From: Mesorhizobium sp.
Lineage (GTDB): Bacteria > Pseudomonadota > Alphaproteobacteria > Rhizobiales > Rhizobiaceae
DNA length: 64,000 nucleotides
NCBI RefSeq assembly: GCF_016793485.1
Contig: NZ_JAEULZ010000006.1
Location: forward strand, 62,001-126,000
Direction: 5' to 3'
Below are positions 27,355-38,878 of the stretch, one piece after another. Position numbers and translations under genes: made by a program. The notes under the pieces are model-generated. The model saw only the letters and a list, made by a program, of their open reading frames with translations, did no database searches and was not told the DNA's origin. The first letter of the stretch is position 1. The number at the start of each line of letters is the position of its first letter.

Positions 27355-28323
27355 TCAGGCCTGCGGGCCTTGCTGTGCGTTCTCACGCCCCTCCAGATCC
27401 GGCTGCGACAGCTGAGAACGCTCGAACACCAGCAGGATTACGATCGCGATCAGGAAGGGGATGATCAGGTAGAACGCCCTGAACACCAGCAGGGCAGCCA
27501 ACACGTCAGCCGGCTCCATGTCCGGCAGCGCCATGATGAAGACCAGTTCCAGCACGCCGACGCCGCCGGGCGCATGCGAGAGCAGCGCGACCGAAAACGA
27601 GATCAGGAAGATGCCGAGGATGATGAAATAGCCGGGGTTCCCGGCTTCAGGCAGCGCGAAATAGACGATGCCCGCTGCCGCCAGCAGCTCGACCGGCCCG
27701 ATGACAAGCTGCCGCGCCACGATCGGCAGCCGAGGATATTGAAGAGTCAGCGAGCCGATCTTCAGCGGCTTCCGTCCGAGCCAGCTGCCGAGAACATAAA
27801 AGGCGATGAGCGCCAGCAACAGGTAGCCAGTGCCCATTGACAGCCCTTCCGGCACGACATCGCCGAGGCGCTCGGTGATCTCGGGCTCGATCACCAGCAC
27901 CAGGCTGGTCAGGAAGACGACGCCGAGCGCGAAGGTAAAGGAGCAGAAGGCGACGAGGATGCCGATTTCCTGCGGCGTCAGCCCACGCGACGAGTAGGCG
28001 CGGTAGCGGACCACCGCTCCGGAAAACACGGACGCACCGATCGTATGCGACAGCGCATAGGTGGTGAACGAGCAGAGCGCGATGAAAAGCCACGAAACGT
28101 GGCGACCAAGATGAAGCAGGGCGATGCGGTCGTAACCGGCAAGCGCGGCATAAGCGGCGAGCGTGCACAGCGCGGACAGGAACCAGTCCCTGGGAGGGAT
28201 CGCCGCGAAACTGTCGGCAAGGTCGGCGAGCGAAAGCCCGCGCAGTTCCTTGTAGAGGAGCCAGCCTGAGAAGACGATGGCGAACAGGCCGACCACCGGC
28301 CAGATATATTTCTTCAGCTTCAT
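27355..28323 (-). CDS. YbhN/UPF0104-family integral membrane protein
   Basis: A 322-residue polytopic membrane protein of the UPF0104/YbhN family, related to the flippase-like membrane half of lysyl-phosphatidylglycerol synthase (MprF/AglD). About 7-8 helices are visible, and the family segments TTYALSHTIGASVFSGAVVR (middle) and LLSHAPGGVGVLELVFI (last third) are both present. Many members flip lipids or are coupled to lipid synthases, but no catalytic domain is fused here. It is 219 bp upstream of dnaK and separated by the dnaK promoter, so it is an independent unit. Confidence 0.85.
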   Translation of the reverse strand: MKLKKYIWPVVGLFAIVFSGWLLYKELRGLSLADLADSFAAIPPRDWFLSALCTLAAYAALAGYDRIALLHLGRHVSWLFIALCSFTTYALSHTIGASVFSGAVVRYRAYSSRGLTPQEIGILVAFCSFTFALGVVFLTSLVLVIEPEITERLGDVVPEGLSMGTGYLLLALIAFYVLGSWLGRKPLKIGSLTLQYPRLPIVARQLVIGPVELLAAAGIVYFALPEAGNPGYFIILGIFLISFSVALLSHAPGGVGVLELVFIMALPDMEPADVLAALLVFRAFYLIIPFLIAIVILLVFERSQLSQPDLEGRENAQQGPQA

Positions 28324-28534
28324 TCGTTTCCTGGCGTCATGCCGACGTCGTGGTTTCGTTCATCCTGCCTCCGGGACTGGCGCCGCCCTCGACCAGCTAT
28401 AGAGGGCGCGAATCTCCGCATATATGCTGGCTATATAAAAACGTACCGGAATTCGACGTCGAGATGACAATTCGACGTAGACTAGCGTCAATGTGAAGAC
28501 GCGGGCTTCGTGGGAAGCCGTATGGCAGCCGCTC

Positions 28535-29215
28535 TCAGCCGACCCGGGTCATGAACGCCACATGCATGCGCGTCCTGATCCTGAAGCCGAGCTTCTCGTA
28601 GAGGGCGATCGCGGTATCGTTCGACGCATAGGTATGCAGGAACGTTGTTTCGCCGCGAGCCGAGATCTGGGCCGCAGCGTAACGCTTCATCAGCTTGCCA
28701 AAGCCGCGCCCTCGAAAGTCGGGGTGCGTGCACACGCCGCTGACCTCGGTCATCTCATCGACTTTCAGGCGTTCCCCCGACATCGCGACCAGCTGGCCCT
28801 GATTCCGGATACCCCAGAAATTGCCGAGCGCCTGGGCACGCAGGGTAAAGGGGCCGGGCTTGGTCAGCGTGGCAAGCTCCAGCATGTCGGCCGCATCGGC
28901 CTCGCCGAGCTTGTGGATGCGGCTGTCCTCGATCCCGAGGACTGCGCCGTCGGCAATCATCTGCACGCATTCCGTGGCGACCGATACGTCGAAGCCTGGC
29001 GGCGGAGCAATCTCGTCCGCCTGCAGCAGAACCTGGGTGTCGCCCGGCGCTGCAAGGGCTGCCAGGGCCTGCATGCTTTCCGGGCCATCGTCACGACCGC
29101 AGGCGAAGGGATGGATGTCGGGAGGGTAGCGCTTTATCAGCGTGTTGCCCTCTGCGAATGCCGCATGGGAACTCGCCAACGCATTCCAGATAGGACGGTC
29201 GAGCGGGTGTCTCAT
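28535..29215 (-). CDS. GNAT-family N-acetyltransferase
   Basis: A 226-residue acetyltransferase. The acetyl-CoA signature is in the C-terminal half: EVSGVCTHPDFRGRGFGKLM (motif A, R/Q-x-x-G-x-G/A as RGRGFG), followed by TTFLHTYASNDTAIALYEKLGFR (motif B), typical of the FR47-like GNAT group. The N-terminal half is specific and does not tell the substrate. I chose the ATG overlapping the MarR stop (ATGA), giving a normal-sized protein. MarR plus GNAT is a common pair in bacteria, and sometimes the two are fused. Confidence 0.88.
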   Translation of the reverse strand: MRHPLDRPIWNALASSHAAFAEGNTLIKRYPPDIHPFACGRDDGPESMQALAALAAPGDTQVLLQADEIAPPPGFDVSVATECVQMIADGAVLGIEDSRIHKLGEADAADMLELATLTKPGPFTLRAQALGNFWGIRNQGQLVAMSGERLKVDEMTEVSGVCTHPDFRGRGFGKLMKRYAAAQISARGETTFLHTYASNDTAIALYEKLGFRIRTRMHVAFMTRVG

Positions 29216-29703
29216 GGACGTTTCCTCGGCTTTTTCACGCGCTTGTGGAGAGGCTTGTCGGAAAGCCCGTCCTCGATGGCTGCCAATTGGTCGAGAAGCG
29301 GACCATTCAGGCCTTCGCAGAGATCCGCGACGGCAGCTCGGATAAGCGGCCACACCTGCGCCTTGCCTTCGTTGACAAAGTTCTGCCCCACGGGTGTGAG
29401 CGACACGATCCTGCGCCGCTGGTCGCCACTGGACGTCCTTGTTTCCAGAAGTCCGAGGCGGACGAGCTGGTTAACCGCGCGCGTGGCGCCGGGCTGCGTG
29501 ATGCCGACCGCTTCTGCGAGTTCGCCGATTCCAAGGGGACCGAGATGTTCGATCGCCGCCAGGAATGGGTACTGGTTGGACTGCACGTCGGCGCCGGCAC
29601 CCGAAGTGATCTTCTGCGCATCAGCCTGCAGCCGTTCGCCGATGCGCTTCATGCGCGTGCCGAGCGTCAGATAGCCGAAGCTGCGAACGATATCCTCGAC
29701 CAC
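29212..29703 (-). CDS. MarR-family transcriptional regulator
   Basis: A 163-residue winged-helix regulator. The DNA-binding part reads GPLGIGELAEAVGITQPGAT (recognition helix) then RAVNQLVRLGLLETRTSSGD with the basic wing DQRRRIVSLTP, the MarR signature. The N-terminal helix segment LTLGTRMKRIGERLQADA builds the dimer interface. I chose the GTG start with a perfect GGAGG at seven bases; a longer frame begins inside the promoter/operator region. It overlaps the downstream acetyltransferase by 4 bp. An inverted repeat 12 bp upstream probably binds it. Confidence 0.88.
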   Translation of the reverse strand: MVEDIVRSFGYLTLGTRMKRIGERLQADAQKITSGAGADVQSNQYPFLAAIEHLGPLGIGELAEAVGITQPGATRAVNQLVRLGLLETRTSSGDQRRRIVSLTPVGQNFVNEGKAQVWPLIRAAVADLCEGLNGPLLDQLAAIEDGLSDKPLHKRVKKPRKRP

Positions 29704-29714
29704 CTGCAAACCTC

Positions 29715-29752
29715 CATTTACATAACATATTATATAACTGGATATGCAAATG
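29715..29752. promoter_or_regulatory. Inverted repeat upstream of marR-type gene, probable operator
   Basis: Arms CATTTACATA (29715-29724) and TATGCAAATG (29743-29752) are inverted copies with one mismatch. The centre contains TTATATAA-like AT-rich sequence that could be the -10 region. The site starts 12 bp upstream of the GTG start codon, where autorepression by MarR would act. Confidence 0.6.
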
Positions 29753-29820
29753 GACAAGCGCTATCGCGAGCAGTCTGTGTCTCGCATCTCAAGGCAAGAA
29801 GCTGAACGACGAGGCGGCGG

Positions 29821-31916
<2,096 letters not shown>

Positions 31917-31954
31917 GACTGTCTTTTCATCTGTCGCCGAGAAGTAACTGCGAA

Positions 31955-32587
31955 CTAGGGAGTGCTTGGCGGGTCGTACTGCGACGGTCGCGTCGCTACT
32001 ACATTGCCGCCAGCATCTGCGACCACAGCACCGAACAAACACTGCTCAATTTGCTTTCTCGAAATTTTTCTCTTTCCTGTCGAGACCTGCAATAGATCGA
32101 CTGAATGGCCGAGGTTGGGCGGTGCAACTGCAATTACCTCTTTCGCCGGGAAAAGAGAGCGGACCATTGTAATTGCGGGCTTCAGGTCACTGTCACGAGA
32201 CACAACGTAAGCTCTATCGTAGCTATCCTTGTATGCTTCGTTGAGGAGACAAAGCGCAATGTTGACATGAGTTTCTTTTTCCTCATGCCCGATCCAATGT
32301 GCGCCACAACTGTTACAGCCACGAGTTTTCTTCTTGAAATGTCCCATAACCACTGAAACACCAACTTCATTTATCGCTTTGACGTACTCTTCATGCCGAG
32401 CCTTTCGATCAGGCCACCAGTAGGCATATGCAGAGAAATAGTAGATTGCTTCGATCTTCTCCGTTTTTGGGGAGATTTGACGGGCCATTAGCTTGGCGAG
32501 GTCAACCCATTTCAAGTGGGGCGCACCAAGGGCCTTCAGAGCATGATAGAAATTGAAGCCGTCAATAAAGAAGGACGAACGAATCAT
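31955..32587 (-). CDS. NYN-domain (PIN-like) protein with a CxxC insert
   Basis: A 210-residue protein of the NYN/DUF88 (LabA-like) group, a PIN-fold putative RNase. It starts with SSFFIDGFNFYHAL (first acidic residue Asp9) and has the second conserved block AYVVSRDSDLKPAITMVRSL near the C-terminus. Between them is CNSCGAHWIGHEEKETHVNIAL, a possible small zinc site; the position after KET, which is usually Asp in relatives I know, is His here, so activity is uncertain. The gene and its surroundings are visibly AT-richer than the rest of the window and its codons differ, which suggests horizontal acquisition. No partner genes are present. Confidence 0.72.
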   Translation of the reverse strand: MIRSSFFIDGFNFYHALKALGAPHLKWVDLAKLMARQISPKTEKIEAIYYFSAYAYWWPDRKARHEEYVKAINEVGVSVVMGHFKKKTRGCNSCGAHWIGHEEKETHVNIALCLLNEAYKDSYDRAYVVSRDSDLKPAITMVRSLFPAKEVIAVAPPNLGHSVDLLQVSTGKRKISRKQIEQCLFGAVVADAGGNVVATRPSQYDPPSTP

Positions 32588-32622
32588 CCTCGAACTCTAC
32601 ATCGTATATTTAAAAACAATAA

Positions 32623-32648
32623 ACCCCACGAGCCGGGGCCCGTGGGGT
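32623..32648 (-). terminator. Intrinsic terminator of the pheS-pheT transcript
   Basis: An 8-bp stem (ACCCCACG with CGTGGGGT) around a GC-rich loop is followed on the minus strand by TTATTGTTTTTAAAT, a good T-tract. It lies about 150 bp past the pheT stop codon and ahead of the NYN gene, so it would end the pheST transcript and isolate the NYN gene from it. Confidence 0.75.
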
Positions 32649-32795
32649 CCGCTGGGCGAGCCATGCGGGATTAATGCCTAACATATATGCCGAACGCTCC
32701 CGTCCGTAAAGACTCATTTATGTCGGAGGACTCATAGTCCATTCATTGTCAAGAGCAGCTACAACATATTGTGTGTGATCGCCCAACTAGGAATA

Positions 32796-35201
32796 TTATC
32801 CACGCAGTATGCCGCCCGTCTGTTTCCTGACGTTATCGACGATACGGCCGGCCAGCGCCTCGAAATCCTCGTCGGTCAGGGTCTTCTCGACAGGCTGGAT
32901 CGACACTTCGATGGCGATCGACTTCTTGCCTTCGCCAAGAGACGGTCCCTCGAAAATGTCGAAGACCGACACGCCGGTGACGAGCTTCTTGTCGGCGGCG
33001 AGAGCCGCTTTCGTCAGCGTGCCTGCCTCGACCGCCTTGTCGACGACGAAGGCGAAGTCGCGCGTCACGCGCTGGAAGGCGGAGAGCTCGAGCTTTGGCT
33101 TGGTGCGCGTCGGCTTGGCCTTGGGTTCGGGCGCGGCATCGACGAAGACCTCGAAGCCGGCGAGCGGACCGGATACGTCGAGGGCCTCCAGCGTCTTCGG
33201 ATGGAATTCGCCGAAATGGCCGAGCACGACCTTCGGCCCGAGCTTGATGACGCCTGAGCGGCCGGGGTGATACCAACCCGGCGCGCCCGTCTCGACCTGC
33301 AGCCGATCGACCGGCGCACCGACGGCTTCCAGAGCGGCGATCGCATCGGCCTTGGCGTCGAACACGCCGACGCTGCCGGCATTGCCGACCCAGTCCCGGC
33401 CTGCACCGTCCAGCTTCGCCGTCCCACGACGGACGCCCGCCGCCACGCGGCGCTGCTTGTCCGGCGCGTCGCCTTCATAGGTGCCGGACACCTCGAACAG
33501 CGCCACGTCGCCGATGCCGCGATCCGCATTGCGCTGCGCTGCTGCGATCAGGCCGGGCAGCAGCGACGGGCGCATGTCGGACATGTCGGCCGCGATCGGG
33601 TTGGCGAGCTTCAGTTCCTTCTGTCCGCCGCCGAAAAGCTCCGCATGCTTCGCCGGGATGAACGACCACGTCACGGCTTCCATCATGCCGCGCACGGCAA
33701 GCGCGCGCTTGGCCGCGCGGGTGCGGATTTGCAGCGTTGTCAGGATCTTCCCGTTGACCGCATCATGCGCTCCGAGAGGCTGCGGCGCGATCCTGTCGAC
33801 ACCGTGGATGCGCATCACTTCCTCGACGAGGTCGGCCTTGCCGTCGACATCGGGCCGCCACGACGGCACGGCGACATCGACCGGATCGCCGTCACCCTTG
33901 GGCTCGAAGCCGAGGCGCGTGAGAATGGCGAGGCTTTCCGCCTTGGGCACCTCGATGCCGGTCAGGCGCTTCACCTCCGCATGCGGGAAGGACACGATTT
34001 TCGGCTTATGGCCCGCATAGCCGACGACCTGCGTCTCGCCCGCCGCGCCACCGCAAAGCTCGATGACCATCTTCGTCGCCAGTTCGACGCCCGGCACCAT
34101 GAACTCGGGATCGACGCCGCGTTCGAAGCGGTAGCGCGCATCGGTGATGATGCCGAGTTCGCGGCCGGTGCGCGCGACGTTCAGCGGCTCCCACAGCGCC
34201 GATTCGATCAGCACGTCGGTGGTGTTCTCGTCGCAGCCCGAATACTCGCCGCCCATGATGCCGGCGATGGACTCCACGCCGTTGCCGTCGGCGATGACGC
34301 ACATCTCTGGCGTCAGTTCATATTCGCGGCCATCGAGCGCCAGCACCTTCTCGCCTTGTGCTGCGCGGCGCACGACGAGGTCGCCTTTCGCCTTGGCCGC
34401 ATCGAAGACATGCAGCGGGCGACCACGGTCGAAGGTGATGTAGTTGGTGATGTCGACCAGCGCGTTGATGGGGCGCAGGCCGATCGCGATCAGGCGCTGC
34501 TGCAGCCATTTCGGCGAGGGTCCGTTCTTCACGCCCTTTACCAGCCGCAGCGCGAAGCCGGGGCAGAGTTCGGGCGCCTCGATGGCCACCTTAATCGGGC
34601 AGGGGCCGTTGCCGGCGACCGGCGCGACCGTTCCGTCCTTGAGCTTGCCCAGCCCGGACGCGGCGAGATCGCGCGCGATGCCATAGATGCTGGTCGCGTC
34701 GGGCCGGTTCGGCGTCAGGTTGATGTCGATGACGGGATCGTCGAGCTTCGCCCATGTCGCGAAACTCGTGCCGACAGGCGCGTCTTCCGGCAGGTCGATG
34801 ATGCCGTTGTGCTCTTCGGAAAGTTCCAGCTCGCGCTCGGAGCACATCATTCCATGGCTCTCGACGCCGCGGATCTTGCCGACGGAAAGCGTTACGTCGA
34901 TGCCGGGCACATAGGTGCCGGGCGCGGCAAAGGCGCCGACGAGGCCCGCCCGCGCATTCGGCGCGCCGCAGACCACCTGGATCGGCTTGCCGTCGCCGGT
35001 ATCGACCGACAGCACGCGCAACCGGTCTGCGTCGGGATGCTGCACGGCCGTCAACACCTTCGCGATAACGAACGGCCTTAGGCCTGCCTTGTCGTCGACA
35101 TGCTCGACCTCCAGCCCGATCGACGTCAGCCGCTCGACGATCTCGTCGAGCGATGCGTCGGTCTCGAGGTGATCCTTGAGCCAGGAAAGGGTGAGTTTCA
35201 T
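32796..35201 (-). CDS. pheT: Phenylalanyl-tRNA synthetase beta subunit
   Basis: An 801-residue beta chain of PheRS. Domains in order: N-terminal [20 protein letters not shown], the EMAP-type tRNA-binding domain ([20 protein letters not shown]), the B3/B4 editing domain, the B5 domain, the catalytic-like core with [19 protein letters not shown], and the C-terminal anticodon-binding FDX-ACB domain ([19 protein letters not shown]). Length is normal for a bacterial PheT. It lies 19 bp downstream of pheS, so both subunits come from one transcript. Confidence 0.97.
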   Translation of the reverse strand: MKLTLSWLKDHLETDASLDEIVERLTSIGLEVEHVDDKAGLRPFVIAKVLTAVQHPDADRLRVLSVDTGDGKPIQVVCGAPNARAGLVGAFAAPGTYVPGIDVTLSVGKIRGVESHGMMCSERELELSEEHNGIIDLPEDAPVGTSFATWAKLDDPVIDINLTPNRPDATSIYGIARDLAASGLGKLKDGTVAPVAGNGPCPIKVAIEAPELCPGFALRLVKGVKNGPSPKWLQQRLIAIGLRPINALVDITNYITFDRGRPLHVFDAAKAKGDLVVRRAAQGEKVLALDGREYELTPEMCVIADGNGVESIAGIMGGEYSGCDENTTDVLIESALWEPLNVARTGRELGIITDARYRFERGVDPEFMVPGVELATKMVIELCGGAAGETQVVGYAGHKPKIVSFPHAEVKRLTGIEVPKAESLAILTRLGFEPKGDGDPVDVAVPSWRPDVDGKADLVEEVMRIHGVDRIAPQPLGAHDAVNGKILTTLQIRTRAAKRALAVRGMMEAVTWSFIPAKHAELFGGGQKELKLANPIAADMSDMRPSLLPGLIAAAQRNADRGIGDVALFEVSGTYEGDAPDKQRRVAAGVRRGTAKLDGAGRDWVGNAGSVGVFDAKADAIAALEAVGAPVDRLQVETGAPGWYHPGRSGVIKLGPKVVLGHFGEFHPKTLEALDVSGPLAGFEVFVDAAPEPKAKPTRTKPKLELSAFQRVTRDFAFVVDKAVEAGTLTKAALAADKKLVTGVSVFDIFEGPSLGEGKKSIAIEVSIQPVEKTLTDEDFEALAGRIVDNVRKQTGGILRG

Positions 35202-35220
35202 CAGTTCTTTCCTTGGAGGA

Positions 35221-36306
35221 TCAGCTTGAAAGGCCGCCGAACAGCGTCGGAATGTCGAGCGGGCGGAAGCCGTAGTGCTGCAGCCAGCGCACGTCGGCGT
35301 CGAAGAAGGCGCGCAAATCAGGCATGCCGTATTTCAGCATGGCGATGCGGTCGATGCCCATGCCCCAGGCAAAGCCCTGGTACTCGTCGGGGTCGAGCCC
35401 GCCATGGCGCAGCACGTTCGGGTGAACCATGCCGCAGCCGAGGATCTCCATCCAGTCGCTGCCCTCGCCGAAGCGTACCTCGCCCGGCCGCGAACGATCG
35501 CACTGGATGTCGACCTCCAGGCTCGGCTCGGTGAAGGGGAAGAAGCTCGGCCGGAAGCGCATCTTCACCTGGGGCACCTCGAAGAACGCCTTGCAGAATT
35601 CCTCCAGCACCCACTTCATGTTGGCGACGTTGGCCGACTTGTCGATCACCAGCCCCTCGACCTGATGGAACATCGGCGAGTGCGTGGCGTCGGAGTCCTG
35701 TCGGTAGGTCTTGCCGGGGATGACGATGCGGATCGGCGGCTTCTGCGTCTCCATGGTGCGGATCTGCACGGGCGAGGTGTGCGTGCGCAGCACCTTGCGC
35801 TCGCCCTTGGCGTCCGGCTGGAAGAAGAAGGTGTCGTGCATCTCGCGCGCCGGATGCCCTTCCGGGAAATTCAGGGCGGTGAAGTTGTAGTAGTCCGTCT
35901 CGATGTCCGGGCCTTCGGCGATGGCGAAGCCGAGATCGCCGAAGATCGCCGCGATCTCGTCGATCACCTGGCTGATGGGGTGAATGCGACCGCGCTCGGC
36001 GGGGGATTGGCGAACGGGGAGCGTCACGTCGACCTTCTCGGCCACGAGGCGCGCCGTGATCGCCGCATCCTTCAGCTCGGCCTTGCGACCGGCGAGTGCC
36101 TCGGTGACGCGGTTCTTGAGCCCGTTGATCGCAGGCCCCTTGGTCTGCCGTTCCTCCGCCGACATCGCGCCAAGCGTCTTCAGCAGTTCTGACACCGAAC
36201 CCTTCTTGCCCAGCGCCGAAACGCGCACGGCCTCGATCGCCTGCTCGTCGGAAGCGGTGGCGATTTCGCTTGTTATCGACCGTTCGAGTGCTTCAAGGTC
36301 GCTCAT
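35221..36306 (-). CDS. pheS: Phenylalanyl-tRNA synthetase alpha subunit
   Basis: A 361-residue class II catalytic subunit. The coiled-coil N-terminal arm (about 1-90) is followed by motif 1 near [17 protein letters not shown], motif 2 ([20 protein letters not shown] with the [14 protein letters not shown] strand) and motif 3 with [21 protein letters not shown] chose the MSDLEALE start, which has AGGA seven to eight bases upstream; a frame 23 codons longer has no ribosome-binding site. The start overlaps the 3' end of the kinase-like gene by 14 bp. Confidence 0.96.
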   Translation of the reverse strand: MSDLEALERSITSEIATASDEQAIEAVRVSALGKKGSVSELLKTLGAMSAEERQTKGPAINGLKNRVTEALAGRKAELKDAAITARLVAEKVDVTLPVRQSPAERGRIHPISQVIDEIAAIFGDLGFAIAEGPDIETDYYNFTALNFPEGHPAREMHDTFFFQPDAKGERKVLRTHTSPVQIRTMETQKPPIRIVIPGKTYRQDSDATHSPMFHQVEGLVIDKSANVANMKWVLEEFCKAFFEVPQVKMRFRPSFFPFTEPSLEVDIQCDRSRPGEVRFGEGSDWMEILGCGMVHPNVLRHGGLDPDEYQGFAWGMGIDRIAMLKYGMPDLRAFFDADVRWLQHYGFRPLDIPTLFGGLSS

Positions 36307-37195
36307 CTCTATATCCTGGTTCTTTTGGGACGGACTTGGCGATGTCGCGCGCCGGCGTCCTTGCTTCTGGCTCACGCAATGCCGCGCGCATGAAACGGGT
36401 CATTGCAAGAATCTCGCGGCCGTTCCTGCCGAGACCGAACGGCTTCAGCATGGTCAAGCCTGGAATGAGGATCGAGAACAGCGACACGACCCGACGCAAT
36501 TCCGGTATGGTGGCTACGGGCGCCTCGGCTCGATAGGCCGCGAAGGCGCGGCCGACGGTCTCCTGGCGCATCGCAAAGGTCGATATCCGCAGGAACAGCA
36601 ACCAGACATCGCGCGCATGGGCTGCGGCCAGCGGCATGACAGCTTCGGGCTCTTCCTCGAAATCCAGGAATCCCCAGCTTTCGTTCTGGTAGAAAAAGTC
36701 GCTCGGGTGCGGCCTGCCGTGGCACAACCCCGCAGCATGGACTCTACCCAGAGCCGCAGCCATGCTGACCAGCAATTCCTCGTATTGCTCGGGATCGGTT
36801 TCGCGCAAGCGCCAAAGCATGTGTTCGGCGATTTCGCTCACCTCTGACAGAACCAAGACGGCATCGCCCTGATAAAGGATCGTAGGGGTTGCAAATCCAG
36901 CAGCCCGGAAAGCCGCCGCCTTGCGCGCTTCGCGCTGCGCCATGGCGGAGGCCGTGCCCCGGGCCGAAGAGCGAAGGGACACAAACGGAATCAGAGGCGA
37001 TATCCACGCATGTATCCGCTTGGCGATAGGTGATCTCTCGGCATCCAGTCGCTTGATCCAGACAGCCCGATCGTCAATCTGTGCCGAAGACAGGCGGTAA
37101 CGCTCCGAACCGGCGAGGAGCCGGATCAGCTTTTCCGTTGCCTGGGGCGACAGGACATCGCCACTATCGTCGTTGGTCCCCGCCATGGTCCTCAT
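36293..37195 (-). CDS. Kinase-like protein (LPS/Bud32-type fold) upstream of pheS
   Basis: A 300-residue protein resembling the lipopolysaccharide/Bud32-like kinase group. In the N-lobe-like half, [20 protein letters not shown] is typical of such kinases. The catalytic loop would be [16 protein letters not shown], where the usual HxDxxxxN is changed (Asp to Arg, Asn to Asp), while LDFEEE could replace the DFG. It is therefore a variant or a pseudokinase. It overlaps pheS by 14 bp, so it is expressed with pheST. Its start lies right behind a terminator (37201-37229); Met1 and Met4 are both possible. Confidence 0.6.
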   Translation of the reverse strand: MRTMAGTNDDSGDVLSPQATEKLIRLLAGSERYRLSSAQIDDRAVWIKRLDAERSPIAKRIHAWISPLIPFVSLRSSARGTASAMAQREARKAAAFRAAGFATPTILYQGDAVLVLSEVSEIAEHMLWRLRETDPEQYEELLVSMAAALGRVHAAGLCHGRPHPSDFFYQNESWGFLDFEEEPEAVMPLAAAHARDVWLLFLRISTFAMRQETVGRAFAAYRAEAPVATIPELRRVVSLFSILIPGLTMLKPFGLGRNGREILAMTRFMRAALREPEARTPARDIAKSVPKEPGYRDERP

Positions 37196-37200
37196 GAAAA

Positions 37201-37229
37201 AACCCGCGCCAGCCCTGCCGGCGCGGGTT
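37201..37229 (-). terminator. Intrinsic terminator of the rpmI-rplT transcript
   Basis: Perfect 10-bp stem AACCCGCGCC/GGCGCGGGTT with a 9-nt loop, followed on the minus strand by a run of six T's. It lies about 150 bp past the rplT stop, just in front of the kinase-like gene. It is one of the strongest intrinsic terminators in the window. Confidence 0.85.
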
Positions 37230-37271
37230 TCCCAAATCAGTAAATCGAAAGCTTGGGAAGCGCGGCGGCTC

Positions 37272-37318
37272 CCGCATGATCCCGAAAAGTTGCAGACTTT
37301 TCGGATAGGATCATGCGG
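37272..37318. repeat. Rhizobial palindromic intergenic repeat, copy 1
   Basis: CCGCATGATCC at the left and GGATCATGCGG at the right bracket CGAAAAGT...ACTTTTCG, forming a 47-bp near-palindrome between rplT and its terminator. A second copy of the same family is at 47717-47761 (GCATGATC...GATCATGC with the GAAAA core). Repeats with this sequence are widely scattered in Mesorhizobium-type genomes, as far as I know. Confidence 0.75.
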
Positions 37319-37380
37319 TCACTTACTTCCTAGCCGCATTTTCCAACGCGGTCCCGCTCTGCGGGCCGCTGGAACATGCA

Positions 37381-37782
37381 CTAGGCTACTGCGGCTTCAA
37401 AGGCGTTCGGGGTAGTGTTCTTCAGATATTCCAGCGCGCCCTTGGCCTTGCCGACGAGTGCGGCGAAAGCCTGCGGCTCGTGGATTGCAAGATCGGACAG
37501 CACCTTGCGGTCGATCTCGATGCCGGCCTTGTTCAGACCGTCGATGAAGCGGCCATAGGTCAGGCCGTGCTCGCGAACGGCAGCATTGATGCGCTGGACC
37601 CAGAGGGCGCGGAAGTTGCGCTTGCGTGCCTTGCGATCGCGATAGGCATACTGCAGCGACTTGTCGACCGCCGCCTTCGCTGTGCGGATGGTGTTCTTGC
37701 GACGACCGTAGAAACCCTTGGCGGCTTTCAGGACCTTCTTGTGCTTGGCGTGTGCGGTAACGCCTCTTTTTACGCGTGCCAT
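37381..37782 (-). CDS. rplT: 50S ribosomal protein L20
   Basis: A 133-residue L20, an early-assembling protein of the large subunit. It opens [20 protein letters not shown] with the RNA-binding [20 protein letters not shown] and closes with [20 protein letters not shown] and [12 protein letters not shown], all diagnostic. It follows rpmI by 32 bp, as in most bacteria. The pair is separated from infC by two methyltransferase-like genes, which is unusual because infC-rpmI-rplT is commonly one unit. Confidence 0.97.
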   Translation of the reverse strand: MARVKRGVTAHAKHKKVLKAAKGFYGRRKNTIRTAKAAVDKSLQYAYRDRKARKRNFRALWVQRINAAVREHGLTYGRFIDGLNKAGIEIDRKVLSDLAIHEPQAFAALVGKAKGALEYLKNTTPNAFEAAVA

Positions 37783-37814
37783 GTCATGATCTCCTTAAAT
37801 TTCGTCCAGCCGGC

Positions 37815-38024
37815 TCAGATGCCGCCGCCGTTAGGCAGGAAGTTCTTGACGACCTTCACGCCGTCGGGCTTGGCGAGGACCATGGTCCCGCGCGCATCGC
37901 GAATGAACTTGTTGGAACGCTTGATCATGCCGTGGCGCTTGCCGGCGGCAGCCGACAGGACTTTGCCCGTTCCGGTGATCTTGAACCGCTTCTTGGCGGC
38001 CGATTTGGTCTTCATCTTGGGCAT
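37815..38024 (-). CDS. rpmI: 50S ribosomal protein L35
   Basis: A 69-residue, highly basic L35: [20 protein letters not shown], then [19 protein letters not shown], the usual motifs. I chose the ATG with AAGGAG nine bases upstream; longer frames add unrelated residues. It is the first gene of the rpmI-rplT unit. About 150 bp separate it from the next gene upstream, which probably holds the promoter. Confidence 0.97.
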   Translation of the reverse strand: MPKMKTKSAAKKRFKITGTGKVLSAAAGKRHGMIKRSNKFIRDARGTMVLAKPDGVKVVKNFLPNGGGI

Positions 38025-38177
38025 TTTGCTACTCCTTGCCGGGGCTGTTCGCCCCTGTTGTTCTTTCCAGGCGACCAGAGCCCGGAAGCATGAAAACCGC
38101 CACGGCATGCCCTGCCGGACGGTTATGGACGCGGGCCAATAGCAGCAAGCGCGCCAAAGTGCAACAGGCTGGCTTGG

Positions 38178-38801
38178 TCAGTAGAGCCGGAACAGGACGG
38201 GAATCGCGCCGGAGTTCTGGCCGAGCTCGATTGCCTCGAAGAAGGGAATGGCGAGAAGAAAGACCAGCCCGTCGAGGAAGGTGATGCGGAAGGTGCGCGG
38301 TGCGAAGGTGACGGATGTCTCGTCACGAAACAGGAACGGATTTGGGAAAAAACGGGGCACGCGCTGCGCATAGTCGACATAGGCCGCGCCGAGATTGGCC
38401 TTGAGGTATCGCTCTTCCCGGAGCGCCACGACGTGGAAGGCGATTGCGCAGAGCACCATTGTGGCGACCGCGATGATGATGCTTCCGGTCTGTGCGCCGA
38501 CGCCGGCAGCGGCCACCGTCGAGAAGAAATAGAGTGGGTTGCGCATGATCGAGTAGGGGCCGGTCTGGACCACCTCGGCCGACTTTCGATCGCCTATGTA
38601 GAGGATCGACCAAAGCCGTCCGCCGATGCCGACGAGGATCAGGGCCAGCCCAATCGACTCGATGGCTTCATGGTTGTGTTCATTCTGCTCGGAGCCACCG
38701 AACACAAGAAGTGCGCCGACGATGGCTATGATCAAAGCCAAGACCATGCGGCGTCCTGTCTGATAGGCAGCCATGGCCTCGCCGTCTTCGCGTCCTGTCA
38801 T
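38178..38801 (-). CDS. Isoprenylcysteine carboxyl methyltransferase-like membrane protein, copy 2
   Basis: A 207-residue membrane protein with about five helices that resembles ICMT/PEMT-type methyltransferases. The family motif is clear: TGPYSIMRNPLYFFSTVAAA, then VALREERYLKANLGAAYVDY and AQRVPRFFPNPF (Glu-Glu-x-x-L...Y...VPRF). Substrate is unknown; relatives methylate isoprenylated or lipid thiols. I chose the ATG preceded by GAGGGG; a frame 27 codons longer overlaps the upstream stop but has no such site. It is a diverged tandem duplicate of the upstream gene (38879-39505). Confidence 0.78.
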   Translation of the reverse strand: MTGREDGEAMAAYQTGRRMVLALIIAIVGALLVFGGSEQNEHNHEAIESIGLALILVGIGGRLWSILYIGDRKSAEVVQTGPYSIMRNPLYFFSTVAAAGVGAQTGSIIIAVATMVLCAIAFHVVALREERYLKANLGAAYVDYAQRVPRFFPNPFLFRDETSVTFAPRTFRITFLDGLVFLLAIPFFEAIELGQNSGAIPVLFRLY

Positions 38802-38878
38802 GTTCCCCTCGCAAGCCCTTTTTCGCAAAAGCGGGTCACGCTGGACGCTCGAACCGTGGCTATTTCGGGGCCACGCGC

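Noticed and set aside
28384-28408. CGCCCTC/GAGGGCG stem-loop in the same gap
   Set aside because: Seven base pairs with an 11-nt loop and no T-tract on either strand; not a convincing terminator.
28450-28478. Direct repeat AATTCGACGT twice, 19 bp apart, in the gap before the YbhN-type gene
   Set aside because: Could be a binding site, but only two short copies without a clear promoter or regulator; too little for an annotation.
33267-35081. Very long open frame on the plus strand opposite pheT
   Set aside because: It is an antisense shadow of pheT caused by high G+C third positions; the composition is His/Arg/Asp-rich without domains, and pheT is certain.
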